Assembly (NCBI GenBank): GCA_026008535.1
Contig: BRKX01000018.1
Location: 47,051,588-47,115,587, forward strand
Source of the DNA: Perilla frutescens
Lineage: Eukaryota; Streptophyta; Magnoliopsida; Lamiales; Lamiaceae
DNA length: 64,000 nucleotides
Direction: 5' to 3'
Both the position numbers and the translations under genes were made by a program. Of this stretch, positions 35,118 through 47,269 are shown one piece after another (position 1 is the first letter of the stretch; each line of letters begins with the position of its first letter). The notes under the pieces are model-generated. The model saw only the letters and a program-made list of their open reading frames with translations. It was not told the origin of the DNA and made no database searches.

Positions 35118-36271
35118 CTATCTATATATATATATGCAATGTACTTTGGGATCATACACGTATTTCCTTAACTGAGAAACATGAAATACGTTATGAACAT
35201 TACCAAAACTGGGTGGTAATGCCAATCTATACGCCACTGCACCTATCCGCTCAAGGATCTCGTAAGGTCCTATAAAACGTGGTCGTAACTTTCCTTTTAC
35301 GCCGAATCTTATTATCCCCTTGGAAGGAGATACTTTCAGGAAGACCTTGTCTCCTGTTGTAAATTGTAAATCTGTACGACGTGTATCCGCATATGACTTC
35401 TGCCGACTCTGGGCTTCTTGATTCCTCTGACGGATTTTTCTGACAATTTCAATCATTTCTTACACTGAGTCTGGCCCAAGAATTCTTCGTTCACCCACTT
35501 CATCCCAATAAAGTAGTGATCGATACTTTCGCCCATACAACACTTCATATGGCGCCATATTGATGGTTGCCTGATAACTATTGTTATAGGCGAACTCAAT
35601 CAATGCTAATATTTCCTCTCACCTTCCACCCCTGTCTAGAACCACTGTTCTCAACATGTCCTCTAATGTTTGGATGGTCCTTTCGGACTGTCCATCCGTT
35701 TGTGGGTAAAACGTTGTACTGAAATTGAGTTGAGTTCCCAACTCCTTCTGCAAGCTAATCCAGAATCTTGAGGTAAACTTTGAATCTCTGTCCGATGTTA
35801 TCGACACCGGAACACCATGAAGGCGTACAATCTCTCTGATATAAATCTGGGCTAGCTTATTCGAGCCATCTGTAACGCGGATCGGAAGGAAGTGAGCTGA
35901 CTTTGTGAGCCTATCAATAATGACCCATATGGTTGTATTCCCTCGTCTTGACTTGGGTAGGCCTGTCACAAAATCCATCGCTATGTGTTCCCACTTCCAC
36001 TCGGGAATCTCTAACGGATGTAGCGCACCATAAGGCCTTTGGTGCAATGCCTTAACTTGTTGACATGACAAGCATCGCTCAAATCCTGATACATTTTCGT
36101 ACTTCCCGGGTGTGCTGTATACGGAGTATCGTGAGCCTCGCTCATGATCTCGTTTCTAAGCTCAACACAGGGTGGAACACATATCCTATCTTCATAAAGG
36201 ATAGCATTATCTGATGCTTCCTTGAAGCTTTTTATTTTTCCCGATCTGATCTTCAAGCGCATCTCTTCCAT
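35118..36271 (-). pseudogene. Integrase of the Tekay-type element
   Basis: Frames 36271-36011 (zinc-binding region with AHDTPYTAHPGSTKMYQDL), 36071-35619 (core with MDFVTGLP, ITSDRDSKF and TDGQSERTIQTLEDML, giving the D, D, E set) and 35456-35118 (C-terminal GKLRPRFIGPYEIL and VFHVSQLRKYV). Integrase inserts the DNA copy into the genome. Stops and frame changes separate the pieces, and the expected chromodomain is absent because the sequence diverges after about 35150. Confidence 0.85.
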
Positions 36272-36900
36272 GGTCTGATCTCTTCTCTGTGCCTCAATTA
36301 TCTTTTTTTCAGAGATTTGGTACAGCTACTAATGTTGCCACACGACATACAATCGTCTCAGGTGGGTAAACCACTTCTAGATGTAAGCTTTCAAAATCCC
36401 TAATGAGTTTCTCCTCCCGAGTGAGGAGAAAACCCAACCTACTTGGTTTATGACTCAAGGCATCCGCTACCACATTAGCCTTGCCTGGGTGGTAACTGAT
36501 TCCACAGTCGTAGTCCTTTACTAATTCGAGCCATCTGCGCTGTCACATATTTAAATCCTTCTGCTCGAAAAAGTACTTCAGACTTTTGTGATCTGTGAAA
36601 ATCTCACACCTAACTCTTTATAGGTGGTGTCTCCAGATTTTCAAGGCATGCACTATTGCTGCCAACTCTAAGTCATGCGTAGGATAATTCAACTCATGGA
36701 TTCTTAACTGTCTGGACGCATACGCTATGACTTTACCTTCTTGCATTAGGACACATCCTAATCCATTCTTCAAAGCATCCGTGTAAATCACAAATTCTTT
36801 ATCACTAATTGGAATAGCTAACACTGGAGCAGTTGTTAATATTTTCTTAAGCTCCTGGAATCTGGCTTCACATTCTTCTGACCACTGGTACTTGATTCAC
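36272..36900 (-). pseudogene. RNase H region of the Tekay-type element
   Basis: The best-preserved piece is 36824-36618 with VIYTDALKNGLGCVLMQ and YASRQLRIHELNYPTHDLEL. This is the RNase H domain that removes RNA from the RNA-DNA hybrid; the usual TDAS is TDAL here. Further sequence down to about 36300 is recognisable but interrupted by stops. Confidence 0.78.
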
Positions 36901-37016
36901 TTCCTTAACAATTGTGTCATTGGCCTTGCTATCTTGGAGAATCCTTCTATGAATCTCCTATAGTATCCAGCTAATCCCAAGAAACTTCTGATTTCATTAG
37001 GAGTAGTTGGAGACTT

Positions 37017-38000
37017 TCATTCTTGTACTGCCTCTACTTTAGAGGGGTCCACTTTGATTTCTTCTGCTGACATAATGTGCCCAAGGAACATTACTTCCTT
37101 CAGCCCAAATTCACACTTACTGAATTTGGCGTAAAGCCTTTCTTTTCTAAGTGTTTCTAACACTGTCCTCAGATGTCCTGCATGATCTGATTCATTCTTG
37201 GAATAGATGAGAATATCATCTATGAATACAAGGACAAACTTATCTAAGAATGGATAAAACACCCTATTCATGAGATCCATGAATACTGCTGGGGGATTTG
37301 TCAATCCGAACGGCATTACCATAAACTCGTAATGATGATACTGGGTGTGGAAAGCTGTCTTGCGTATATCTTCTGACTTGATCTTTAACTGATGATACCC
37401 GGACCTTAGGTCAATTTTTGAGAATATACTTGCCCCCTTGAGCTGATCAAAAAGATCATCAATCCTTGGCAACGGATACTTGTTCTTCAATGTCAGCTTA
37501 TTCAGCTCACGGTAATCTATGCACATCCTCAATGTGCCATCCTTCTTCTTCACAAACAGGACTGGTGCTCCCCATGGTGACGCACTAGGTTGGATAAAAC
37601 CTAGGTCTAATAACTCTTGAAGTTGAATCTTGAGTTCTTGCAACTCTTTTGGGGCCATCCTGTATGGAGCTTTTGAAATCGGAGCCGCTCCCGGTTCCAA
37701 ATCTATTGCAAACTCGACTTGCCGGTTCGGTGGCAATCCTGAAAATTCTTCTGGAAAAATGTCTGCAAACTCTTGCACAACTGGAACATCTTCCATTGTC
37801 TTCTCTATATCATCTATCTTGTTTAGATAAATCAGGAAAGCTTGATTTCCTCTCTTGATCATCTTCTTGACCCGCAGTGCTGAAATCATTGGAGTGAACT
37901 TTCCCATTTCTATGCCGTGAAAACTTGTTGGCTTTTCTCTTGGAACTTGGAATGATATCTTCCTTTCGCTGCATAGGATCGTGACATGATTTTCTGACAA
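37017..38000 (-). pseudogene. Reverse transcriptase of the Tekay-type element
   Basis: A 327-residue open stretch. Motifs in order: PYRMAPKELQELKIQL, WGAPVLFVKKKDGTLRMCID, KIDLRSGYHQL, FVMPFGLTN-type MVMPFGLTNPPAVF, the catalytic FIDDILIYSK, and FLGHIMSAEEIKVDP. This is the polymerase of Ty3/gypsy elements. The frame is intact over this stretch, but its neighbours are not. Confidence 0.9.
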
Positions 38001-38553
38001 TCAATCCATTCCTAGGATTACGTCGGTATCCCACATCGGTAGGACACTAAGATTATCAGCCTTAATCCTAGTTGTTCCCAAGTATATTTCTATGTTCGAG
38101 CAAACATGAGTCGTAGTCATGTTTCCGCCAATTGGTGTTAAAATCTTTTTCTTTTGACTAGCTCGTTCAGCTTTAAGCTCTAACTTATCACAACATGCTG
38201 ATGAAATAAAGGAGTGCGATGCTCCAGTATCAAATAAAACAACTAAAGGCATGCCATGAAGTTTGCCCATACCTGCAAGATTACCTTTCTGCTTCTCTTT
38301 CCCGGAGGAACTGGGGTTCATTGCATAAGACCTGGGATTTCCTTACTGCATCTGCCTCTGCTGTGATTGCTGATACTGTTGTTGCTGGGGTTACTGACTT
38401 TGTTGTCCTGATGCCTGCAAAGCCTTAAGTTATTGAGGGTTCCGTCTTTGTTGTGCCTTCGGGCAATTCCTTGCATAGTGACCCTCCTGGCCACAGTTAT
38501 AGCAACCCGTGTTGCCGGCCTGACACATGCCCTGGTGGCTTTTGTTGCACCTT
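38001..38553 (-). pseudogene. Protease and gag zinc knuckle of the Tekay-type element
   Basis: 38321-38001 contains an aspartic protease with VVLFDTGASHSFIS. Reading on the same strand towards 38520, a zinc knuckle CYNCGQEGHYARNCP follows the glutamine-rich end of gag. Gag is cut at 38553 by the inserted LTR of the Athila-type element. Confidence 0.82.
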
Positions 38554-39899
38554 TGATGCACTATTTATTATGCAATTAACTGCAACTAACACAGATCATG
38601 CAATATAGCAAGTGAATCGAGTATCGTATCCACAGGGACTGAATATTTGACTATACTGAGTACTAAGCTAACAACTCTCTATTATCCAGGCTACCTAATT
38701 TTTAGGTTTACTAAAACTAGACACGAATATAAACGACAATTAAAGCAAAGAAAACAGACCCAAAAGACAATTAAATCAATTTAAACAACTCAACAAATTC
38801 AATCAATTAACGAGATATTAATCCTAGGGAATGCAAATTACATGTATCAGCTATGCTTTAATCCAATCCTAATAATTCCCAATTTAATCCGATTATCAGT
38901 GAAGAAAAAGAAATATAACTACCTATCTCCGCCAGGTCTCAAGGTAGCAGTAGATTAATAAAATACCTATCACTTTCGTCTCTAGATAAATTATCAACTC
39001 CCTAAAACATCAGATTAATCTCCTACAGATTCCGTAGAATGTATATCAAAATGTTCAATTAATTCCACTAGCTAATTATCTCCGTCAGGTCTCAAATTAA
39101 CTAGCTAGCATACATAAATTATGGCCACTAATCTATGCATGAAATAAAAGCACTTGAACAATTGAACACAATAATTAGATGGGAAAAATAACAGGATTAA
39201 ATTAATAACATAGTTTCAACATGCTTGCAAACCCTAGAATTAATTGTAAAATTACTCACTCATGACAAAAACGAGGAAAAGAACAATTATAATAATAATT
39301 GTTGACATAATATAAATTTGCAATAGATTAAAAGAACCGGAATGATGTTTCGTTGAATAAAACTTCAAATCTTCAATATTGAATGTCGCAGGTGAATCTC
39401 GAATCCAAAAATAAAAATAGAATTCTAAACTAATGAAAAAAAGCGTTCAGAATCTATCTCCAAAATTCTATTTATACTAGGAAACTAAAATAAAGCCCAA
39501 AAGAAAATAAAAACGGAATAGGGAAATAAATTAGCACAAAAACTGGCGGCCCATCAATTCTCACGCCATTCTTCATGAATTTTTTCTTGCGCCACCCGCG
39601 CAATATTTCTCTCCTCAGTTGCGCCACTTGCGCAATGCTTTAAAGTCAATTTTTTTATCTTTCTCCACTTATTTGATGCTCTTTAGCTCGTCCACTTGAT
39701 TCTTCAATATAAAAATTAATCATCGAGCTACGAATATCTCTAAATCACTCAAATCTGCACAATAACACATGAAACTATACCAAAACGTGAAATCAACTCA
39801 AAATATTAAAATGTAACGAATAATACCACATTAAAGTATAATTCTATTCAAACATGCATCAAAAGCCAACTAAAAACTATGCAAAATGAGTGTTTATCA
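38554..39899 (-). repeat. LTR of the Athila-type element (3' LTR)
   Basis: 1346 bases starting TGATGCAC and ending TTTATCA, with matching inverted ends. It carries 'gtatcgtatccacagggact', a motif common in LTRs of this group. On its right lies a purine-rich tract on the minus strand (tttgaggggttg, about 39898-39909), so this is the 3' LTR. No second copy is present in the window. Confidence 0.8.
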
Positions 39900-40346
39900 A
39901 CCCCTCAAAGTTAAGTTATTGTTCGTCCTCAAACAACGAAAAGAACACACAAAACTAAACACGAAGGGGAGCATAACAATGATCATTGATGCCTCAAAAA
40001 ATAAGATAAAAAATAGAGAACAAACATGATCTCAGTAATCTACACAACTCAACTGCAACAATTAATCTCGATAATGCAACAATTGAATCACACTTGAGAG
40101 TTTTTATTATTATTTTTTTTGAAAAAAAAGAAAAAAAATTAAATAAATGAATAAATAAACAAAATTAACACACAAACACACGAAAATAAAAATAAAAGAA
40201 CAAACCATGGAAAAAAAATCAATAAAATGAAACAAAAAATGCAAATAAAAAATAAAAACACCACATCAAAACAATTAAAAATGGTGGGTTACCTCCCACC
40301 AAGTGCTTCATTTAACGTCTTTAGCTAGACGATACCTCACGATGGC
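39900..40346 (-). other. 3' untranslated part of the Athila-type element
   Basis: Non-coding, A-rich, between the integrase C-terminus and the 3' LTR, with the polypurine tract at its left end. Confidence 0.65.
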
Positions 40347-41256
40347 TCATGGATCATTGAGAAGTGTGACCCGTAAGTTCCGCTCCTCAGCTGGGTGCTT
40401 GAAATAATGCTTGAGACGGTGCCCATTAACTGCAAACGTGCTTCCATCGGCTCGCAATTGATCACACGTGCCATTCCAATTGGTCTTGTACACCACGAAT
40501 GGACCCATCCACCTTGACTTGAGCTTGCCCGGAAATAATCTCAATCTCGAATCTTAAACAAGCACCTCATCCCCCGGAGAGAACTCCTTTTGCTTGATAA
40601 CTCGATCATGGAATTTGCTAGCTCGTTCCTTGTAGATGCAAGAATTTGCATAGGCCTCGTTTCTCCATTCCTCCAACTCCAACAACTGATGAGCTCTCTC
40701 AACTCCGGCTTCTTGGAACTCAAAATTAATCTTCCTCACAACCCAATATGCCTTGTGCTCGATTTCTACAGGTAAGTGACAAGATTTGCCAAAAACTAGC
40801 TGAAAGGGAGACATACCTATAGGAGTTTTGTACGCAGTGCGATAGGCCCCAGAGAGCATCATCAAGATGATCCGTCCAATCCTTTCAGTGCACCACGGTT
40901 TTCTCAAGAATTTGCTTGATCTCCATATTGGCAAGCTCGGCTTGTCCATTGGCTTGAGGATGATACGGAGATGCCACTTTGTGCTTCACACCATATTTAT
41001 ATAGCAAACTTCCTAGCCATTTGTTGTTGAAGTGTGACCTCCCATCACTGAGCAAAGCTCTCGGGGCTCCGAACCGAGTCAAGATATTTTTCCGCAAGAA
41101 TTTCAACACAACTTTAGAGTCACTGGTGGTGGTGGGAACGGCTTCCACCCATCGAGACACATACTCCACTGCAAGCAAAATATAGAGGAATCCTCGAGAT
41201 TTAGGGAATGGTCCCATAAAATCTATCCCCCATACATCAAACAACTCGACCACCAT
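40347..41256 (-). pseudogene. Integrase core and C-terminus of the Athila-type element (split part)
   Basis: 41256-40885 holds the core with VWGIDFMGPFPKSRG and YHPQANGQAELANMEIKQIL. 40949-40554 and 40544-40347 give the C-terminal part (HDRVIKQKEFSPGDEVLV and LFPGKLKSRWMGPFVVYK). There are frame changes and one stop near 40545. The N-terminal zinc-binding half lies 6.9 kb away at 48139-48516, on the other side of the inserted CRM-like element. Motif order joins cleanly once the insert and one copy of ACCAT are disregarded. Confidence 0.85.
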
Positions 41257-42124
41257 TGATGCGATCCTCGCCGGTATACGACAAAGACAGCAGATGTTTT
41301 ATCCAGGATTGTAACAGATTCCTCGGATTGGATGGATGGATCCAAACCCTAGCCTCTCAAAGATATCAAACCTCGAACACGATGTAGTCGAGACCCTCGA
41401 TCAATTGGAAACACGAACTTGGATTGGGTGATGACGCCACAAACGGGGATGTGATTCCGTTTGATAAGTCGATTGAATCTCACATTGTGTTGTGAAACTC
41501 GAATAACTGTCTCAGAGAGAAAAGTGAAAACTTACGTAATAAAATTAATGATATCAAAGTTGTTCTCAAACATAAGAATTACAAGCCTTATATAGTTGGT
41601 CCAAAATAAACTATGACCTAATTTAATATCCCACTTGAACTAGGAAATAAAACATAAACATCGCGCAATTCCGGACACGCCCAGATGGGCGCGACACGGG
41701 GTCAATCGCGCCTCTACTCGCGCTGTAGGTCGCGCCGGTCTCATTCCGTGTAGCGTCTGTGGCGCGACCGGCTTCACTCGCGCCTTAGGTCGCGCTATAG
41801 AACGCGCCAGTCTCATTGCCCGAAGCATAGGTGGCGCGACCGGATCCACTCGCGTGTTCACCCGCGCTGTAGCTCGCGTCAAGCGGCGCGACCGGGTGCT
41901 CGCGTCCTGGCTCATGCTGTAGTCCGTGCCCGCAGCTCGAGATCACTATCTTCCACTTGGGATCGGGTTCTTCTCCTTCTATGGGTCGTTTAGCCAACTC
42001 TTGGTTCCAGATCTCTCGCATGAACCCATTGAGGCTTTCCTTGAACCTTTTAGCTCTTGCTCGTGTTACCGATCCTTCTGGCACCTTGATTGGATCGGGC
42101 ATCTCCTCGGCTCGGGTTGTATCA
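41257..42124 (-). repeat. Left LTR of the CRM-like element (3' LTR)
   Basis: 868 bases. It contains a run of GC-rich 'gcgcgacc' motifs (about 41690-41900) unlike the AT-rich surroundings. The minus strand is open for the integrase tail across its right part (42156-41785). Confidence 0.92.
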
Positions 42125-42143
42125 TCCCCCTCCTCTTGAAAAG
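42125..42143 (-). other. Polypurine tract of the CRM-like element
   Basis: The minus strand ccttttcaagaggaggggga ends directly at the 3' LTR. Confidence 0.75.
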
Positions 42144-43388
42144 GATTTGTCCTCAAATCCAGCTCGTCACCTACATCAAAAGGACTTAAGTCAGCACATT
42201 AAATGAAGAACTCACTTTGTACTCACCTGGCAAGTCCAACTTGTATGCATTGTCACTGATGCGCTCCACAACTTGGAATGGTCCATCGCCTCTAGGAAGC
42301 AATTTAGAACGCCTCTGGACTGAAAACCGTTCTTTACGCATATGTAGCCAAACCCATTCACCAGGCTCAAACACAACCTTTCGTCGCCCCTTGTTGGCCT
42401 TATTGGCATACTGCTCGGTTCGCCTCTCTATGTTTGCTCTAGCCTTCTCATGTATCTGTTTCACAAAGTCGGCTCTCTTTTCCCCTTCAAGGTTAGTATG
42501 TTCATGAACAGGTAAAGGAATCAAATCCAATGGAGTTAAAGGATTAAAGCCATATGCAACTTCAAACGGAGAAAACTGAGATGCAGAATGCACAGACCTA
42601 TTATATGCAAATTCAACATGTGGCAAACATTCCTCCCAAGTTTTGATGTTCTTTTTAATAATTGCCCTTAACAATGTAGATAAAGTCCTATTTACTACTT
42701 CCGTTTGGCCATCAGTCTGTGGATGACAAGTAGTAGAAAACAAAAGCTTCGTACCTAGCTTACACCACAAGGTCTTCCAGAAATAACTTAAGAACTTAAC
42801 ATCTCTATCAGAAATAATGGTCTTGGGCATGCCATATAAACGCACAACTTCTTTAAAGAACAAATCAGCAATGTAGGATGCATCATTGGTTTTAGAACAT
42901 GCTATAAAATGTGCCATCTTGGAAAATCTATCCACAACCACAAAAATAGAATCATGACCACGTTTACTCCTAGGCAATCATAACACAAAATCCATAGATA
43001 TATCTATCCAAGGTGATGTAGGAATAGGCAAAGGCATGTATAAACCATGTGGTTGGACTCGAGATTTGGCTTGTCTACATGTAACACACTTAGCACACAC
43101 ACGTTCCACATCACGTTTCATATGAGGCCAAAAGAAATGCTCCCTCAATGCAGCTAAAGTCTTGGCTACCCCAAAATGCCCCATCAAACCACCACCATAT
43201 GACTCCAACAATAAAAGCTCACACATGGAACAATTAGGCACACAGAAACCTATTTTCTCTAAACAAATATCCATCATGCCTATAAAATTTCCCATCTCCA
43301 GATTCTTCACATGCAACATATATATCCTTGAAATCACCATCCTCACTATACATACTCTTAATATGCTCAAAACCAAGTAACTTAGCAT
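42144..43388 (-). pseudogene. Integrase of the CRM-like element
   Basis: 43388-42978 gives the zinc-binding module (HFGVAKTLAALREHFFWPHM; CAKCVTCRQAKS), 42977-42186 the core (FVVVDRFSKMAHF, IISDRDVKFLSYFWKTLW, HPQTDGQTEVVNRTLSTLL) and the C-terminal GPFQVVERISDNAYKLDLPG. One stop interrupts MDFVL*LPRSKRG near 42976 and another follows FNVLT near 42186. After that the frame resumes with RTNPFQEEGDDTTRAEE into the LTR. Integrase joins the DNA copy to the target; the tail may direct it to centromeric chromatin if the CRM assignment holds. Confidence 0.85.
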
Positions 43389-43990
43389 CTAAGGTGGAAA
43401 GTAAGGCGTACCTCCTCGATAATGCGTCAGCTACTACATTCTCTTTCCCTTGCTTATACTTGATGACGTATGAAAACGTCTCTACAAACTCCATCCAGCG
43501 GGCATGTCTTTTGTTCAACTTGTATTACCCCTTCAAATGCTTCAACGACTCATGATCGGTATGGATCACAAATTCCTTTGGCCACAAATAGTGTTGCCAC
43601 GTCTGCAATGCCCGAACTAGTGCATACAACTCCTTGTCATATGTCGGGTATTTTGCAGTGGCGCCGCCAAGCTTCTCACTGAAGTAGGCAATGGGCCGTT
43701 TATCTTGCATCAACACTGCACCAATTCCAACACCAGAAGCATCACATTCTATCTCAAAAGTTTTAGAAAAGTTTGGAAGAGATAGTACCGGTGGATGTGT
43801 CAATTTCTCCTTGAGCGTTTGAAACACTTTCTCTTGTGCTTCTTCCCAATGAAATTCCACAGTCTTCTTGATCACCTCGGTCATGGGTGCTGCGATACTA
43901 TTGAAGTGTGGAACAAAACGCCGATAGAAGCTCGCAAGTCCATGGAAACTTCGAACCTCACTCGCATTTGTTGGCGTCGGCCACTCTTAG
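43389..43990 (-). pseudogene. RNase H region of the CRM-like element
   Basis: 43884-43525 contains FEIECDASGVGIGAVLMQ, YFSEKLGGATAKYPTYDKEL and VIHTDHESLKHLKG with catalytic acids in place. After a stop, 43518-43389 continues with KRHARWMEFVETFSYVIKYK and VVADALSRRY, the linker to integrase. Confidence 0.85.
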
Positions 43991-45057
43991 ATGGCTCAAA
44001 CCTTCTCTTCGTCCACCTGTACTCCATCTGCGCTAACAACAAAACCAAGAAACACAACCTTATCTGTGCAAAAGGTGCATTTCTTCAAGTTAGCATATAG
44101 TTGTTCCTTTCTCAAAGCAAGCAAAACAAATTTCAAATGCTCAACATGGTCCTCTTCAGTCTTGCTATAGATTAATATGTCATCAAAATAAACCACCACA
44201 AATCTACCTATAAAGGCACGCAAGACATGGTTCATTAGACGCATAAATGTACTAGGAGCATTTGTTAACCCAAACGGCATAACTAATCACTCATACAATC
44301 CTAGTTTTGTAATGAATGCCGTTTTCCACTCATCCCCTTCTTTAATACGAATTTGGTGATATCCACTTCTTAAGTCTATCTTAGAGAATATGCATGCACC
44401 ATGTAATTCGTCTAACATATCATCTAAGCGGGGAATGGGATGTCGATACTTTACCGTAATGTTGTTGACGGCTCTGCAGTCGACACACATCCGTAGTGAT
44501 GAATCCTTCTTCGGCACGAGCAAAACTGGACTCGCGCATGGACTCAAACTCTCCCTCACTTGGCCTTTCTCCAGTAGCTCATGTATTTGATGTTCTAGCT
44601 CTTTTGTCTCCTCAAGGTTGCTTCGATATGCCGGGCGGTTTGGCAATGTGGCGTCGGGCACGAAATCAATTTGGTGCTCAATTCTCCTAATTGGTGGTAA
44701 AGCCGGTGGCATCTCTTCGGGAAAGACATCCTTGAATTCCTGCAAAAGAGACACAATAGAACTAGGCAAAGATGGATCAAATGGGTTAGCACTCATTAAC
44801 ACATCTCTGCGGATCATCAAGTACATTGGCTTCTCATGTTGCACAGCCCATTTGACATCACTGGCTGTTGCAAAACAAGCATGTTGGACCACCTCCTTTC
44901 CAACATTGGCCTCTTTTCCTTTCTTCCTCATGGTATCGGCCTCCTCTTGTAGCTTCACTTGGTCCTCGTACACTTGAGATGGTGTTAGAGGAGCTAGTGT
45001 CACCGTCTTCTTGTTAAGTACAAAAGAGTACTTGTTTGTGAAGCCATCATGCTTCAT
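43991..45057 (-). pseudogene. Reverse transcriptase of the CRM-like element
   Basis: 45057-44287 has NRPAYRSNLEETKELEHQI, ASPVLLVPKKDSSLRMCVDC and KIDLRSGYHQIRIKEGDEWK. 44280-43991 continues after a stop at 44284 with MPFGLTNAPSTFMRLMN and the catalytic VVYFDDILIYSK. Confidence 0.88.
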
Positions 45058-45120
45058 CCTCCTATCGAATTGCTATGGACGCCCTAGCAAAATATGTCCC
45101 GCTTGCATAGGCACAACGTC

Positions 45121-45813
45121 TCACAACACTTCGTCTTCATACTTGCCAATCCGAAATGGCACTCGAACTTCCTTGTGCACCTTGGTTTCTCCACTATCAT
45201 TCAACCACTGCAGCTTGTATGGCTTAGGATGTTTGAGAACCGGTAATCCTAACTTGGTCACCATCACAAGACTTGTAACGTTAGTACAACTACCGCCATC
45301 AATAATCATACTACATACCTTATCCTTGATGTGGCATCGGGTATGAAATATGTTCTCCCTTTGCTCCTCGTCGATGCTCTTGGTGTGCAAGCTAAGAGAT
45401 TTGCGTGCAACCAAAATGAGAGCGTTGGGCGCTGCGTACTCCTCCTCCCCACTCGACTCGGATAAACCCGGCATCTCCGGATCAACTTCTTCTTCATCCA
45501 TCACAATCTCACCATTGTCTTTTAGTATCATCACACGTCGGTTTGGGCACTGATTAGCTATGTGTCCTCTACCTTGACATTTAAAGCACTTAATGTCTCG
45601 GTTTCGGTTACCCGACGAATCTTGGTTGCTTGATCCCGTCACTGTAGGCATCTCAAACTTCGGCTTAGTGAACGGTTGCTTCTCATCTTTCTTCCCTTGA
45701 TTTGAAGCCTTCCATGAAGTTGTGTTGGAATTTGAGTTCGACTTCCATGTGGAAGAACTCACTCGGTTGCTGTTTCCCCTCCTCTTGAGTTGGTTCTCTA
45801 CTTTGATAGCCAT
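45121..45813 (-). pseudogene. gag C-terminus and protease of the CRM-like element
   Basis: 230 open residues: a basic serine/asparagine-rich region, an intact zinc knuckle CFKCQGRGHIANQC (about residues 75-88), an acidic stretch, and a protease with MIIDGGSCTNVTS. It stops at 45121; the reading continues with ILLGRPWQFDRR-type residues after the stop. Confidence 0.85.
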
Positions 45814-45871
45814 TTATAGCATGTCCTCCATCTCGACATAGTGCTGCAACTCTACCACTTCTTGGATCTCT

Positions 45872-46681
45872 CTATGTAAACCGGCTAGAAATCGAGCCAT
45901 TGTGGCCTCTCTTATCTTCCTCCACATTTGCTCGGATCATTGAGACCTCCATTTCCTTAAAGTAGTCATCTACACTATTCGTACCTTGTCTCAAGTTTTG
46001 CAACTTTTTATATAGCTCTCGATAGTAGTAACTTGGTACGAACCTCCTCCTCATCACTGCTTTCATCTCTCCCAACGTCTCTATTGGGTGTTCCTGATTA
46101 CGCCGCCTGTTGGATGTCAACTGATCCCACTAAACTATGACATAATCTGAAAACTTCACTGCTGCTAATTTCACTTTCTTCAGCTCAAAATAGTTGTGAC
46201 AATCGAACATCATCTCGATCTTGCGCTCCCATTCAAGGTACAAAGCTGGATCATTTTTACCTTGGAATGAAGGCACATACATTTTGATGTTTCCGAGATC
46301 GTCGTCTTCTCGATTCCTTGCTCTCCCGTGTCTCCTACCTCCAGCAGTTGAATTTCTGTCTTCCTCCTCTGAATCTCCCATCTCAGTGTCATAGTAGTCA
46401 TTCATTTGTCTCTCTACATGCTCATAGCGTCTAGCCTCTATCCGAACTCCGCGTCCGCCTCTTCCACTTCTTCCGCCATGGTTCTCTCGAGGAGCTTGTT
46501 GAGATTGCTCATGTATTGAGTTTTTTACTTGGTTTAGCCTCTCATTCAATGACGCCATCTCGGTCTTGAACAACTTCATGAGATGTTGCTGAATGGCTTC
46601 CACTGTATTCTTAGGATCAAAAGTCATCTCATCACTCGATCCCGCGGCTGCTCCCTTTGTACCTGCACTTTTGTTAGACAT
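45872..46681 (-). pseudogene. gag N-terminus of the CRM-like element
   Basis: 46681-46130 starts with MSNKSAGTKGAAAG and contains MKLFKTEMASLNERLNQVK and LYLEWERKIEMMFDCHNYFE. A single in-frame TAG (46130-46132) interrupts SDYVIV*WDQL. The same frame then continues (46129-45872) with MKAVMRRRFVPSYYYRELY and VDDYFKEMEVSMIRANVEED, until a frameshift after VEED. Confidence 0.83.
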
Positions 46682-47253
46682 GTCGATTCTTTTTTTTTTT
46701 GATCGACTCTTTTTTTTTGAACGATTTTTTTTCCGTCCTTTTTTTTATAACAAAGAACAAATCGAATACTAAACTAGATAAAGAAAATGAACTACTAATG
46801 TGACAATGAAATGACACAAACCTAACAAATATCTAGCTCTCAACCTCACGTGTATACTCTCGTGTATCACACAATTGGCTCTTTTCACTCTAATAAACTC
46901 ACACACTCTTGCCTTTTACCACTCGTATTCTCTCCAAATAGAATTAAACCAGAAACACAAGCACAATAATGAAATCCCAAAAGACCAATCATAGATTCAC
47001 GAAAGATATGCCGGAAAATTTTGAGAATTTAAAAATTTTCGAAAATTTTTTCGACTTCTCCCCAGGCAATATACGCGTCTCTAACAACTCAAATAACAAA
47101 ATCAAATGTAACGAAAATACCAAAAATTTTCCCGCCTTTTTACTTATAAATCAGCGATTTTTTTTTATGCTGATATCAGCTCTTTTTTTTTGTTTTAATA
47201 GGCGAGAATTTAAATTACAGAAATTAAATGATAAACGGAACCTGATACGACCT
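46682..47253 (-). other. 5' leader of the CRM-like element
   Basis: Non-coding stretch between primer-binding site and gag start. Confidence 0.7.
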
Positions 47254-47267
47254 GGCTCTGGATACCA
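47254..47267 (-). other. Primer-binding site of the CRM-like element
   Basis: The minus strand reads tggtatccagagcc, two bases from the LTR. It resembles the initiator-Met site tggtatcagagcc with one extra base. Confidence 0.7.
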
Positions 47268-47269
47268 CT

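Larger units (their letters stand above)
35118..38553 (-). mobile_element. Broken Tekay/Del-type Ty3 element, pol part
   Basis: Minus-strand remains in the order gag zinc knuckle, protease, reverse transcriptase, RNase H, integrase, with several stops. The left end stops right after the integrase C-terminal motif (FGNVHNVFHVSQLRKYV), so the chromodomain and 3' LTR are missing. The right end is cut at 38553 by the LTR of an Athila-type element. The 5' part of this element, or of a close relative, reappears beyond that insertion at about 52560-54570. Confidence 0.82.

Noticed and set aside
35118..36071. Treating 30742-34443 as the 3' LTR of the adjacent Tekay-type pol
   Set aside because: The LTR has its own TACTT duplication on both sides and is separated from pol by an unrelated 670-base stretch, so it is a solo LTR of the same family.
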